Shown here: piece after piece, positions 9,650 through 18,756 of the stretch
Layout: every line of letters begins with the position of its first letter
Numbering within the stretch: position 1 is the first letter of the stretch
Origin: Schumannella soli
GTDB lineage: Bacteria; Actinomycetota; Actinomycetes; Actinomycetales; Microbacteriaceae
DNA: 64,000 nt
NCBI RefSeq assembly: GCF_006517435.1
Contig: NZ_VHQG01000002.1
Coordinates: forward strand, 193,390 to 257,389
Reading direction: 5' to 3'
The notes under the pieces: model-generated
Told to the model about the DNA's origin: nothing
The model's input: only the letters and a program-made list of their open reading frames with translations
Databases searched by the model: none
Made by a program: the position numbers and the translations under genes

Positions 9650-10279
9650 CTAGGCCCCGGGCTTCAACACGCGGTAGACGACGTGCGTCACGAGCGACTT
9701 CGGCGTGATCGACACCTGCTCGAGCGGGATGTGGCCGAGCCCCTCGAAGAGCCGCTCGCCGTGCCCGAGGATGACGGGCGAGATCTGCAGGTGCAGCTCG
9801 TCGATGAGCCCCGCGGCCAGGTACTGGTTGATCGTCGAGACCCCGCCGGCGATGTGGATGCGGCCGTCGTCGCCGCGCTCCCGCACCGCCGCCTGCGCCT
9901 GCTCGAAGGCCGAGTGGATGCCGTCGGTCACGAAGTGGAAGGTCGTGCCGCCCGCCATCTCCAGCGGCTCGCGCTCGTGATGGGTGAGCACGAACACGGG
10001 CGCGTGGTACGGCGGCTCGGGGCCCCACCATCCGGTCCACGGCTCGCCGTCGACGGGCCATTCGCCGCGCACGGGCCCGAACATGTTGCGGCCCATGATG
10101 TACGCCGAGGCGCCGACGATGTGCGCCTGCTCCTCGGCGTTCTCCTCCGGCGTCTCGAACATCCACCGATGGAGGGCCGGGCCGGGGAGGTCGCCCATCG
10201 GGCTCTCGAGGGTCTGCCCGCTGCCGGCGCCGTAGCCGTCGAGCGAGAGGGACATGGTCGCGTGCACCGGGGCTGCCAT
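9650..10279 (-). CDS. Dihydrofolate reductase-like (RibD_C) protein
   Basis: 209 residues. It opens with the RibD_C pattern (MSLSLDGYGAG), contains YIMGRNMFGP, the NADPH-site-like GGVSTINQYLAAGLIDELHL and PVILGHGERLFEG. This family comprises stand-alone homologues of the RibD reductase domain; many are annotated dihydrofolate reductase family protein without demonstrated activity. Leaderless promoter likely: TAGCCT, six bases, ATG 10279. It converges with dinB (4-bp gap) and is followed upstream by the XPB helicase gene on the same strand. Confidence 0.9.
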   Translation of the reverse strand: MAAPVHATMSLSLDGYGAGSGQTLESPMGDLPGPALHRWMFETPEENAEEQAHIVGASAYIMGRNMFGPVRGEWPVDGEPWTGWWGPEPPYHAPVFVLTHHEREPLEMAGGTTFHFVTDGIHSAFEQAQAAVRERGDDGRIHIAGGVSTINQYLAAGLIDELHLQISPVILGHGERLFEGLGHIPLEQVSITPKSLVTHVVYRVLKPGA

Positions 10280-10298
10280 GTCGCGAGGCTATCGCCGA

Positions 10299-11984
10299 CT
10301 ACGCGGCGGTCGCGAGGTCCCCGGCGTCGAGGATCGTGTACGAGTACCCCTGCTCGGCGAGGAAGCGCTGGCGGTTCTGCGCGTAGTCCTGGTCGATCGT
10401 GTCGCGGGCGACGAGGGTGTAGAAGTTCGCGGGAAGCCCGCTCTCCTTCGGGCGCAGCAGACGGCCGAGTCGCTGAGCCTCCTCCTGGCGCGACCCGAAC
10501 GATCCGGAGACCTGGATCGCGACGGTCGCCTCGGGCAGGTCGACCGAGAAGTTCGCGACCTTCGAGACGACGAGCACGGTGAGCGTGCCGTCGCGGAACT
10601 CCTGGAACAGGCGCTCGCGCTCGTCGATCGGGGTCGATCCGGTGAGCTGCGGGGCGTTCAGGGTCTCGGCAAGTTCGTCGATCTGGTCGAGGTACTGGCC
10701 GATCACGAGGATGCGCTCGCCCGCGTGCTTAGCCACGAGGTCCTTGACCACCTGCAGCTTCGCGGGCGCGGTCGCGGCGAGGCGGTAGCGCTCGTCGTCG
10801 GCGCTCGCCGCGTATTCGAGGCGCTCGTCCTGCGGAAGGTCGATGCGCACCTCGTAGCAGCTGGCGGGGGAGATGTAGCCCTGGGCCTCGATCTCCTTCC
10901 ACGGGGCGTCGAAGCGCTTCGGGCCGATGAGCGAGAACACGTCCGACTCCCGGCCGTCCTCGCGCACGAGCGTGGCGGTGAGGCCGAGGCGGCGGCGCGC
11001 CTGCAGGTCGGCGGTCAGCTTGAACACCGGTGCGGGCAGCAGGTGCACCTCGTCGTACACGATGAGGCCCCAGTCGAGCGCGTCGAGCACGGCCAGGTGC
11101 GCGTACTCGCCCTTCCGGCGCGCGGTCAGGATCTGGTAGGTCGCGATGGTGACCGGCTTGATCTCCTTGACCTGCCCCGAGTACTCGCCGATCTCGTCCT
11201 CGGTCAGGCTCGTGCGCTTGAGCAGCTCGGCCCGCCACTGCCGTGCGCTGACGGTGTTGGTCACGAGGATGAGCGTGGTCGTGCCGGCGGCCGCCATGGC
11301 CCCGGCGCCGACGAGCGTCTTGCCGGCGCCGCAGGGCAGCACGACGACGCCGGAGCCGCCGTCGAAGAAGTTGTCGACCGCCTTGCGCTGGTAGTCGCGC
11401 AGGTGCCAGCCCGACTCATCCAGCTCGATCTCGTGCGGGGTTCCCGGCGTGTAGCCCGCGTTGTCCTCGGCGGGCCAGCCGAGCTTGAGCAGCTCCTGCT
11501 TGATCTGGCCGCGCGCCCAGGGCTGCAGCGTCCACTCGCTCGGGGTGCGACGAACGCCGAGCAGCGGCCCGACCTTTGCGTTGCGGGTGATCTCGCTCAT
11601 CACGGCCGGGTCGGTGGAGCTGAGGATCAGCTCGCCCGGGATCGTGGTCGATGTGCCGTCGGGGTTCGCCTGCTCGACCTCGGGGTCGCGCGAGATCACG
11701 AGTCGTCCGTAGCGGGCGACGGTCTCGTCGATGTCGATCGACACCGTCTGCGGCACGGGGAACTTTGCGTAGCGGTTCAGCGTCTCGAGCATCTGCTCGG
11801 CCGTGTGGCCGGCGGCGCGCGCGTTCCAGAGTCCGAGGCGCGTGATGCGGTACGTGTGGATGTGCTCGGGTGCGCGCTCGAGCTCCGCGAAGACGGCCAG
11901 CTCGTGGCGGGCATCCTCGGCGTCGGGATGCGCGACCTCGAGCAGCACGGTGCGGTCGCTCTGCACGATCAGGGGTCCGGACAT
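10299..11984 (-). CDS. XPB-type DNA repair helicase
   Basis: 561 residues. An N-terminal damage-recognition-like domain of about 200 residues precedes two RecA domains: Walker A PCGAGKT with Lys222, DEVH box (YDEVHLLP), SAT-like GLTATL, and motif VI QRLGRLLRPK. XPB is a 3'-5' SF2 translocase; actinobacterial homologues such as mycobacterial XPB unwind DNA in repair. The start MSGPLIVQSD is preceded by GGGAGGTC and by TATTCT, so it may be transcribed both alone and with the upstream gene, which encodes its usual partner. The reading frame is open for 255 bp before this ATG, but that sequence is not family-like. Confidence 0.95.
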   Translation of the reverse strand: MSGPLIVQSDRTVLLEVAHPDAEDARHELAVFAELERAPEHIHTYRITRLGLWNARAAGHTAEQMLETLNRYAKFPVPQTVSIDIDETVARYGRLVISRDPEVEQANPDGTSTTIPGELILSSTDPAVMSEITRNAKVGPLLGVRRTPSEWTLQPWARGQIKQELLKLGWPAEDNAGYTPGTPHEIELDESGWHLRDYQRKAVDNFFDGGSGVVVLPCGAGKTLVGAGAMAAAGTTTLILVTNTVSARQWRAELLKRTSLTEDEIGEYSGQVKEIKPVTIATYQILTARRKGEYAHLAVLDALDWGLIVYDEVHLLPAPVFKLTADLQARRRLGLTATLVREDGRESDVFSLIGPKRFDAPWKEIEAQGYISPASCYEVRIDLPQDERLEYAASADDERYRLAATAPAKLQVVKDLVAKHAGERILVIGQYLDQIDELAETLNAPQLTGSTPIDERERLFQEFRDGTLTVLVVSKVANFSVDLPEATVAIQVSGSFGSRQEEAQRLGRLLRPKESGLPANFYTLVARDTIDQDYAQNRQRFLAEQGYSYTILDAGDLATAA

Positions 11985-12034
11985 GACCTCCCAGAATAGT
12001 CGCGCCCGGGGTGCCTGCGCTGGGAGCGCGGAGC

Positions 12035-13936
12035 TCAGTCGAGCGGGACGACCGCGGTGATCGACCTGAGCGGCAGGGTGCGCTCGAGATCGGCGCGAGG
12101 GTCGCGGGCGCGCAGACGTCCGCCGGCGACCGAGGTGGGCTCGAGGCGCAGCTCGACGTCGGATCCGTCGGGCATCCGCACGGTCACGACGACCGGGGTG
12201 CGGCCCTTCGCGGCGAGCTCGAGCTGGCGTGCGATCCACGCCGCTCCGTCGGTCTCGTCATCGGATCCCGTCGCCCCCGAGGTCGCGGCGCCCGAGTCGC
12301 GCAGTCGCTTCACCAGCTCGACCGCGGGATCGCGGCTCCCGCCGGAGGCCGCCGGCGCCAGGGTCGTGCGGCGCGACGCCGGCTGGATGACTCCCGCGGC
12401 GTCTTCGAGCACGGCCGGATAGCGCGCATCCACGATCGACCAGAACAGCACGCTCGCCTCGACCCGGCTGACCGCGCGGTGCTCGCCCGAGCGGATGAGC
12501 GCGAGCGAGCCGAGCGAGGCATCCACCGTCAGCTGGCGCAGCAGCGCCGCGTCGTCGCTGCGCACGTAGCTGCGGGCTCCCGCGTCGGCGGGGCGATCGG
12601 CCTCGGCGATCGCGCCGACCCGCAGCGCGCCGAAGCGCTCGGCGGTGTCGCGCACGAGGTAGTCGAGCGGCTGCGGGATGCCGGTGAGCGAGATGCCGGA
12701 CAGGAAGTCGCGGATCGTGTCGCCCGTCTCGCCGCGCGCGAGGGCGCGGCCGAGCGAGGCGGCGGTGATGCGGTAGGTGGAGGCGAGGCCACGGGCCTCG
12801 ACGTCGGCCATCGAACGCAGGCGGCCGTCGAGGTCGGCGCGCAGCGGGCCGGGCGCGATGATCGAGAGGTCGTGCTGCAGGTAGACCTGCTCGACGTGCT
12901 CGGGGAACAGCGCGGCGACACGGTCACGCGCGGCGGCGACGCCCTCGATCAGCAGGGCGCGCCCGGGGCCGGAGGGCGTGGCGTCGACGGTGATGCCGAG
13001 CAGACGGGCGTGCGCGCGGGCCGATTCGACCCGGCGCAGCATCCGCTCGGCGGAGCCCGGGTAGAGCCAGGCGAGATAGTGCAGCAGCCCGTCGTCCCAC
13101 TCGGCGGCGGCGCGCTCCTCGAGCAGGCGGCGCACGTCGGGCGCCAGTCGCGCGATCCAGGCGGCGGCGAGCGTCGACCAGCGTTCGGCGTCGTCGAGAC
13201 CCAGCCATTCGGCTCCCGCCGCCGTGACGGCGAGCACGGCGCCGTCGTCGCCGATCAGCTCGGCACGCTGCGCCAGGTCGAGCAACGGGGTCAGATCATC
13301 CTGCTCGGCTCCGATCGCCGCCGAGAGGCGTCGAGTCTCGGGCAGCGCGATCCCGCCCTTCGCGAGGCGTCGGGCCGGCTCGCGCTGCAGCTCGGCGACG
13401 AGCTCGGTGACGCGGCCGGTGGCCGCGAAGGCGCGTTCGCCGGCGAGCCGGTCGACGGCGTCCCGATCGGCGTCGGCGACCGGCACGAGCGCGCCGGGAG
13501 CGGGCGTCCAGATCAGCTCCTCCGCGCTCGGCAGGTCGAACGAGGGCCACGCGGCGAGCTGCTCGGCCACGCCGTCCCACGGTGCCACGCGATCGGACTC
13601 GACGGCCGCGAGACCGAGCTCGGCGAGCACGGCCGCGCGATGGCGCACCTCGGTGCTGTCGCTGCCGATGCGGTCGGCCAGCTGCTCCACCGTCGGCGCC
13701 CGCCCCGCGGCGGACAGCTCGGCGGCGCCCGCCAGCACCGCGAGCGCGTGCCGGTCCAGCCCCTCGAGCGCGCGCTGCACGCTCGGACGCTCGAGCAGGG
13801 CCTCCGCCAGATCGAACCAGTCGCGAATCCCCGCGGAGCGCACCTCGCGCTCGCGCAGCAGACGCAGCAGGGCGTCGTCGTCGAGCGCGCGCAGCCGTGC
13901 CGCGAGCGCGAGAGCGGAGCTGCTAGCGGCGGGCAT
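12035..13936 (-). CDS. Helicase-associated (Helicase_C_3/XPB partner) protein
   Basis: 633 residues, Ala/Leu/Arg-rich and helical. It begins MPAASSSALALAARLRALDD and includes a DALLRLL..R.VRS.GIRDWFDLAEALL segment. Its C-terminal half (VYLQHDLSIIAPGPL ... YRITAASLGRALARGETGDTI ... FLSGISLTGIPQPLDYLV) is typical of the helicase_C_3 / XPB-Ssl2-like conserved domain. In mycobacteria the equivalent gene sits directly beside xpb; the same pairing here (51-bp gap, same strand) suggests joint function in repair. It has no Walker motifs, so it is an accessory not a motor. Its start overlaps the 3' end of the small membrane protein gene by 14 bp, implying coupling. Confidence 0.88.
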   Translation of the reverse strand: MPAASSSALALAARLRALDDDALLRLLREREVRSAGIRDWFDLAEALLERPSVQRALEGLDRHALAVLAGAAELSAAGRAPTVEQLADRIGSDSTEVRHRAAVLAELGLAAVESDRVAPWDGVAEQLAAWPSFDLPSAEELIWTPAPGALVPVADADRDAVDRLAGERAFAATGRVTELVAELQREPARRLAKGGIALPETRRLSAAIGAEQDDLTPLLDLAQRAELIGDDGAVLAVTAAGAEWLGLDDAERWSTLAAAWIARLAPDVRRLLEERAAAEWDDGLLHYLAWLYPGSAERMLRRVESARAHARLLGITVDATPSGPGRALLIEGVAAARDRVAALFPEHVEQVYLQHDLSIIAPGPLRADLDGRLRSMADVEARGLASTYRITAASLGRALARGETGDTIRDFLSGISLTGIPQPLDYLVRDTAERFGALRVGAIAEADRPADAGARSYVRSDDAALLRQLTVDASLGSLALIRSGEHRAVSRVEASVLFWSIVDARYPAVLEDAAGVIQPASRRTTLAPAASGGSRDPAVELVKRLRDSGAATSGATGSDDETDGAAWIARQLELAAKGRTPVVVTVRMPDGSDVELRLEPTSVAGGRLRARDPRADLERTLPLRSITAVVPLD

Positions 13937-14189
13937 CCTGCTGCGATTCGCGGCGGCGTCGCAGCCCGGAGACGAAGATGAAGGCGATCAGCAGCACGAG
14001 GCCGATCGCGAGCGCGGGCAGGGGCAGCCAGCGGGCGAACTGCCCGGGGCCGCTCGACAGCGACACCTTGGTCAGCGCCAGGATCAGGATCACGACGATG
14101 TCGACGATCGCCACTCCGAGCACGGTGGCGGCCATGACGCCGAGCGCGCGTTCGATACGATTGGAGCGCACCGGGGTGTCTTTCGGCAT
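13923..14189 (-). CDS. Small two-helix membrane protein
   Basis: 88 residues. A short polar N-terminus (MPKDTPVRSNRIERA) is followed by TM1 (VMAATVLGVAIVDIVVILIL), a polar loop (TKVSLSSGPGQFARW), TM2 (LPALAIGLVLLIAFIFVS) and a basic tail (GLRRRRESQQDARR), which by the positive-inside rule places both ends in the cytoplasm. Leaderless promoter likely: TATCCT, six bases, ATG 14189. Function unknown; it is the first gene of the XPB-partner operon. Confidence 0.82.
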   Translation of the reverse strand: MPKDTPVRSNRIERALGVMAATVLGVAIVDIVVILILALTKVSLSSGPGQFARWLPLPALAIGLVLLIAFIFVSGLRRRRESQQDARR

Positions 14190-14249
14190 CCCATCAGGAT
14201 AGGCCCGTTCGGGGCCGCCCCATTCCCCCCAGATCGAGAGGCTGCCGCG

Positions 14250-14633
14250 ATGCCCACCGGCAAGGTCAAGTTCTACGACGAGGAGAAGGGCTTCGGCTTC
14301 ATCGCCGCCGATGACGGCCAGGAGGTCTTCCTGCACGCCTCGGCTCTGCCGAGCGGCGTCACCAACGTGCGTGCCGGCACCCGCCTCGAGTTCGGCATCG
14401 CCGACGGGCGCAAGGGAGCCCAGGCGCTCTCCGTGCGCGTGCTCGACACGCCCATCCCGCTGTCGAAGATGAACCGCCGATCGGCCGAGGACATGGCTGT
14501 CGTCATCGAAGACCTCGTGAAGCTGCTCGACGGAATCGGCGAGGGCCTGCGTCGCGGCCGCTACCCCGACAAGAGCCACGGTGGCAAGCTCGCGGCCGTG
14601 CTGCGCCGCGTCGCCGACGATCTCGATGCCTGA
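14250..14633 (+). CDS. Cold-shock domain protein with C-terminal extension
   Basis: 127 residues. Residues 1-68 are a cold-shock domain (KVKFYDEEKGFGFI with RNP1, VFLHASAL with RNP2). The first position is TGKVKF instead of NGTVKW, so the conserved surface Trp is Phe. A C-terminal extension of about 55 residues (SAEDMAVVIEDLVKLLDGIGEGL, then KSHGGKLAAVLRRVADDLDA) looks helical and amphipathic, a form common in actinobacteria beside the canonical CspA. Probable RNA-binding; the tail's role is unknown. The DUF3027 gene follows closely in the same direction. Confidence 0.93.
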   Translation: MPTGKVKFYDEEKGFGFIAADDGQEVFLHASALPSGVTNVRAGTRLEFGIADGRKGAQALSVRVLDTPIPLSKMNRRSAEDMAVVIEDLVKLLDGIGEGLRRGRYPDKSHGGKLAAVLRRVADDLDA

Positions 14634-14643
14634 GGCGACCGCG

Positions 14644-15213
14644 ATGACCAGCCGAGTGGATGTGGCCCGCGCCGCCCTGAGCGAGATCACCCCCGACGCG
14701 CAGGTCGGCGACCTGACGAGCGAGACGACCGACGCCGACGGGGTGACGACCCTCACCTTCGCGGCGACGATGCTCGGCTACCCGGGATGGCACTGGACGG
14801 TCAGCGTCGCCCAGCTCGACGGCGAGGAGCCGACGGTGCTCGAGGCCGAGCTGCTGCCCGGCGAAGGCGCTCTCATCGCCCCCGACTGGGTTCCGTGGTC
14901 GGTGCGCCTCGAGGAGTACAAGGCGGCGCAGGCCGCCGAGGCCGCGGCGCGCAAGGCTGCGGGCGAGTCGGATGACGACGAGCACGGCGGCGAGCACGAC
15001 GACGATGACGATGCTTTCGATGACGACGACGAGGAATCGGACGCCGACGACGCGGATGACGACGACTTCGACGATCATGACGACGAGCACGGCGAGGACT
15101 TCGGCGACGACGTCTACGACGGGCTCGACCCGGAGGCGGCGGCGCAGCACGTCGACGACCGCGACGACGACGCGGATGAGGATGCGGACGAGTCGGACCC
15201 TGAGGACGAGTGA
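14644..15213 (+). CDS. DUF3027 protein with very acidic tail
   Basis: 189 residues. The first 105 residues form the DUF3027 domain (VDVARAALSEITPDAQVGD ... LGYPGWHWTVSVAQLDGEEPTVLEAELLPGEGALIAPDWVPW). The remaining 80 or so are mostly Asp/Glu with His and Gly and must be disordered and strongly negative. I chose ATG 14644, which has TGAGG at a suitable distance; ATG 14626 overlaps the stop of the cold-shock gene and lacks a ribosome site. Frequent neighbourhood with a cold-shock protein suggests a nucleic-acid or ribosome link, which is inference. Confidence 0.85.
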   Translation: MTSRVDVARAALSEITPDAQVGDLTSETTDADGVTTLTFAATMLGYPGWHWTVSVAQLDGEEPTVLEAELLPGEGALIAPDWVPWSVRLEEYKAAQAAEAAARKAAGESDDDEHGGEHDDDDDAFDDDDEESDADDADDDDFDDHDDEHGEDFGDDVYDGLDPEAAAQHVDDRDDDADEDADESDPEDE

Positions 15214-15232
15214 TCTCCGCGGCGCGGCTGCG

Positions 15233-15535
15233 CTAGGCGGTCGGCTGCTCGGGTGACGAGGCCGCCGCCTCGGCCGCCGCGTCCGCCACGCGTCGACGCA
15301 GGCGCCCGCGGCGCAGCTGGGTGTACACCAGGCCGCCCAGTCCCAGCGTGATGCCGACCACGGCCGTCCACAGCCAGACCTCGTGCCCGCCTTCGACGAG
15401 CGGGCGCAGGCCGATCAGCAGACCGCAGAGCGCGAGGATCCACAGGGCGAGCCCGACGAGGATCGCCGCGCGATCGTCGGTCTTCAGGGGCGCGGGGTCG
15501 GGCCGGCGCTCGGCGCTGGGAACGTAGAAGCGCAT
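15233..15535 (-). CDS. DUF2530 small membrane protein
   Basis: 100 residues. A polar start (MRFYVPSAERRPDPAPLKTDDR) with the DUF2530-like PxPLKTDDR motif is followed by TM1 (AAILVGLALWILALCGLLIG), a short loop, TM2 (VWLWTAVVGITLGLGGLVY) and a basic cytoplasmic tail. Ribosome site GGAGG lies 9 nt before ATG 15535. Conserved in actinobacteria, function unknown. It converges with the DUF3027 gene (19-bp gap) and follows serC on the same strand. Confidence 0.85.
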   Translation of the reverse strand: MRFYVPSAERRPDPAPLKTDDRAAILVGLALWILALCGLLIGLRPLVEGGHEVWLWTAVVGITLGLGGLVYTQLRRGRLRRRVADAAAEAAASSPEQPTA

Positions 15536-15610
15536 CCGCTCACTCCTCCGGCGCCGCGGCGCCCTCGCGGTCGGCATCGGGTCTGCGCCCGGTCGACCGC
15601 ATCCGTCGTG

Positions 15611-16885
<1,275 letters not shown>

Positions 16886-16943
16886 TCAGCATCTGTCGAT
16901 CCCGATCAGCGGATGCGACGGACACCGGCTCAAAGGGACAGCG

Positions 16944-17636
16944 ATGACCGACCTCGTCGACACCACGGAGATGTACCTCCGCACCATCCTCGACCTCGAA
17001 GAGGAGGGGATCGTCCCGCTGCGCGCGCGCATCTCCGAGCGCCTCGGCCACTCCGGCCCGACCGTCTCGCAGACCGTCGGCCGCATGGAGCGCGACGGCC
17101 TCGTGCGCGTCGAGGGCGACCGCCACCTCGAGCTCACCGCCGACGGCCGCAGCCGTGCCCTGCACGTCATGCGCAAGCACCGTCTCGCCGAGCGTCTGCT
17201 CGCCGACGTGATCGGCCTCGACTGGGCCTACGTGCACGACGAGGCCTGCCGCTGGGAGCACGTGATGAGCGAGCAGGTCGAGCGCCGCCTGCTCGAGATC
17301 CTCGACCACCCGACCGAGTCGCCCTACGGCAACCCGATCCCCGCGCTCGAGGAGATCGGCGGAGCGAAGTCGAAGCCGTTCCTCGAGGGCGTCGTCAACA
17401 TCGTCGAGCGCGTGCGCGACGAGAAGGATGCCGTGACCGGCACCATCCGCCGCCTCGGCGAGCCCGTGCAGTTCGAGCCGGAGCTGCTGCAGCAGTTGCT
17501 CGGCGCCGGCGTCGTGCCGGGCGCCACCGCGACGATCGCCTCGGAGGGCTCGTACGTCAGCATCCAGGTCGACGGCTACGGCGACGGGCTCGAGCTGCCC
17601 AACGAGGTCGCGATCCACGTCTACGTCGCGGCCTGA
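16944..17636 (+). CDS. DtxR/IdeR-family metal-dependent repressor
   Basis: 230 residues, the full DtxR length. An N-terminal winged helix (TTEMYLRTILDLEEEGIVPLRARI, then LGHSGPTVSQTVGRMERDGLV) is followed by the metal-binding/dimerisation domain (HRLAERLLADVIGL, CRWEHVMSEQVERRL with the conserved Cys-x-x-x-His pattern, HPTESPYGNPIP) and a C-terminal SH3-like domain. It senses Fe2+ or Mn2+ and represses uptake or activates storage genes; which metal cannot be read here. It stands alone, with a short hairpin after the stop. Confidence 0.95.
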   Translation: MTDLVDTTEMYLRTILDLEEEGIVPLRARISERLGHSGPTVSQTVGRMERDGLVRVEGDRHLELTADGRSRALHVMRKHRLAERLLADVIGLDWAYVHDEACRWEHVMSEQVERRLLEILDHPTESPYGNPIPALEEIGGAKSKPFLEGVVNIVERVRDEKDAVTGTIRRLGEPVQFEPELLQQLLGAGVVPGATATIASEGSYVSIQVDGYGDGLELPNEVAIHVYVAA

Positions 17637-17647
17637 CCGGGCGAACG

Positions 17648-17663
17648 CCGGATGACCATCCGG
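17648..17663 (+). terminator. Short hairpin after dtxR-type gene
   Basis: Perfect 6-bp stem CCGGAT / ATCCGG with a 4-nt loop, 11 bp after the stop. A second small hairpin CCCGG-CAAT-CCGGG lies at 17692-17705. Confidence 0.45.
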
Positions 17664-17762
17664 TGACGTGTGTCGCGTCGTGACGCGCAATCCCGGCAAT
17701 CCGGGCGTGTCGGACGTACTCTGGTGTCCTCGCGTTCCGTGAGGAAGGAAGAGGAGGGCCGC

Positions 17763-17864
17763 ATGCGCGCTCGGGGCAGCATCCAATCCGTGGATGCCCG
17801 CGCCGTGTTCCGCATACGGCACACCGTCCGTCCGAGTGTGCCCTGTCACACTCGTGAGCTGTAA
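17763..17864 (+). CDS. Candidate 33-aa microprotein or leader peptide
   Basis: A purine-rich ribosome site (GAGGAGGGCCGC) precedes an ATG that opens 33 codons (MRARGSIQSVDARAVFRIRH ... CHTREL). The product is basic, with one Cys near the end and no membrane segment. The TAA stop runs directly into a strong rho-independent terminator (first stem base 17864), so a dedicated short transcript or an attenuator is implied. The next gene (HNH, 17976) lies beyond the terminator. I recognise no family. Independent evidence for translation is only the ribosome site and the tight fit to the terminator. Confidence 0.45.
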   Translation: MRARGSIQSVDARAVFRIRHTVRPSVPCHTREL

Positions 17865-17893
17865 GGCGCTGTCGTTCGCGACGGCGCCTTTTC
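17864..17893 (+). terminator. Strong intrinsic terminator
   Basis: 12-bp stem AAGGCGCTGTCG / CGACGGCGCCTT with one G-U pair, TTCG tetraloop and a TTTT tail. It is the best textbook terminator in the window. Confidence 0.93.
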
Positions 17894-17975
17894 TCGTCTT
17901 CGGGCACCTCTCCTCCCCACCGGCCGCGTGGCTGGATCACCTGCACTCCATGCGGGTCGACTCGAGAGGACGCCC

Positions 17976-18473
17976 ATGCGCACCCTGGTACTCAATGCCG
18001 GATACGAGCCCCTGGCGGTCGTGTCGTTCAAGCGAGCCCTCGTGCTCGTGATGAGCGGCAAGGCGGCCATCCTGGCCCGCGACGACGGGCACCCGGTGCT
18101 CTCGCGGTCGGGGGAGTGGGATCGGCCGGCGGTCATCCTGCTCACCCGCTACGTGCGGCTGCCGCACGGGCGCAGCGTCCCGGTCTCGCGCCGCGGAGTG
18201 CTGCGGCGCGACTCGCAGCGCTGCGGCTACTGCGGCCTGTCGGCGTCGACCATCGACCACGTCATGCCGCGGTCGCGCGGGGGAGCGGACAGCTGGGAGA
18301 ACCTCGTGGCGTGCTGCCTGAAGTGCAACAACGTGAAGGGCGACCGCACCCCGCAGGAGATGGGGTGGACGCTGCGGTACCAGCCGAAGGCGCCGCACGG
18401 CTCGGCGTGGATGGTGCGCGGAGTCGAGCGTCCGCAGGACGAGTGGAGCCCGTTCCTCGCCGACGCGGCGTGA
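17976..18473 (+). CDS. HNH endonuclease family protein
   Basis: 165 residues. Opening MRTLVLNAGYEPLAVVSFKRAL is the usual start of this actinobacterial/cyanobacterial HNH group. Zn-finger cysteines occur as CGYCG and CLKCN, flanking the HNH core STIDHVMPRSRGGADSWENLV (catalytic Asp-His, then Asn in ENL, then NNVKG). A nuclease fold is certain. A housekeeping role is likely because the gene is widespread in genomes without mobile context. ATG 17976 has GAGAGG 8 nt upstream. It stands alone. Confidence 0.93.
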   Translation: MRTLVLNAGYEPLAVVSFKRALVLVMSGKAAILARDDGHPVLSRSGEWDRPAVILLTRYVRLPHGRSVPVSRRGVLRRDSQRCGYCGLSASTIDHVMPRSRGGADSWENLVACCLKCNNVKGDRTPQEMGWTLRYQPKAPHGSAWMVRGVERPQDEWSPFLADAA

Positions 18474-18699
18474 GGTCGGGCGCCGGTCACGGCGCAGCAG
18501 CAGCTCGTCGTCGATTCCTTCGGCGTGCGTTCGTCAGGTCGACGCCGCGGGATGCGCGTGCCCGCTTGTGTGGGGACGGATCCGTTCGTGTTTGCTGAGC
18601 ATCCATCGCGATATCGACGGTTTTCGCCTGTTCAGGGTGCGGACTCGTGGCCGGAAGCCCGCCCCCGCAGTGGGGTCTAACGTTTTCGTTACCTCGGCG

Positions 18700-18727
18700 T
18701 GACAATCGGTGGATGGTCGTCTACCCT
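18700..18727 (+). promoter_or_regulatory. Promoter of CHAP gene
   Basis: TGACAA, 16-bp spacer, TACCCT, about 30 bp before the GTG start. The remaining upstream region (18474-18690) holds no gene. I looked for a c-di-AMP (ydaO-type) riboswitch, often found before such hydrolases, and did not recognise one. Confidence 0.5.
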
Positions 18728-18756
18728 CGAAAGGTCGCTTACCCGGAGGCTGTGCT

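Noticed and set aside
18474..18756. A c-di-AMP (ydaO-type) riboswitch before the CHAP gene
   Set aside because: Expected conserved blocks were not recognisable. Only an ordinary promoter could be supported.
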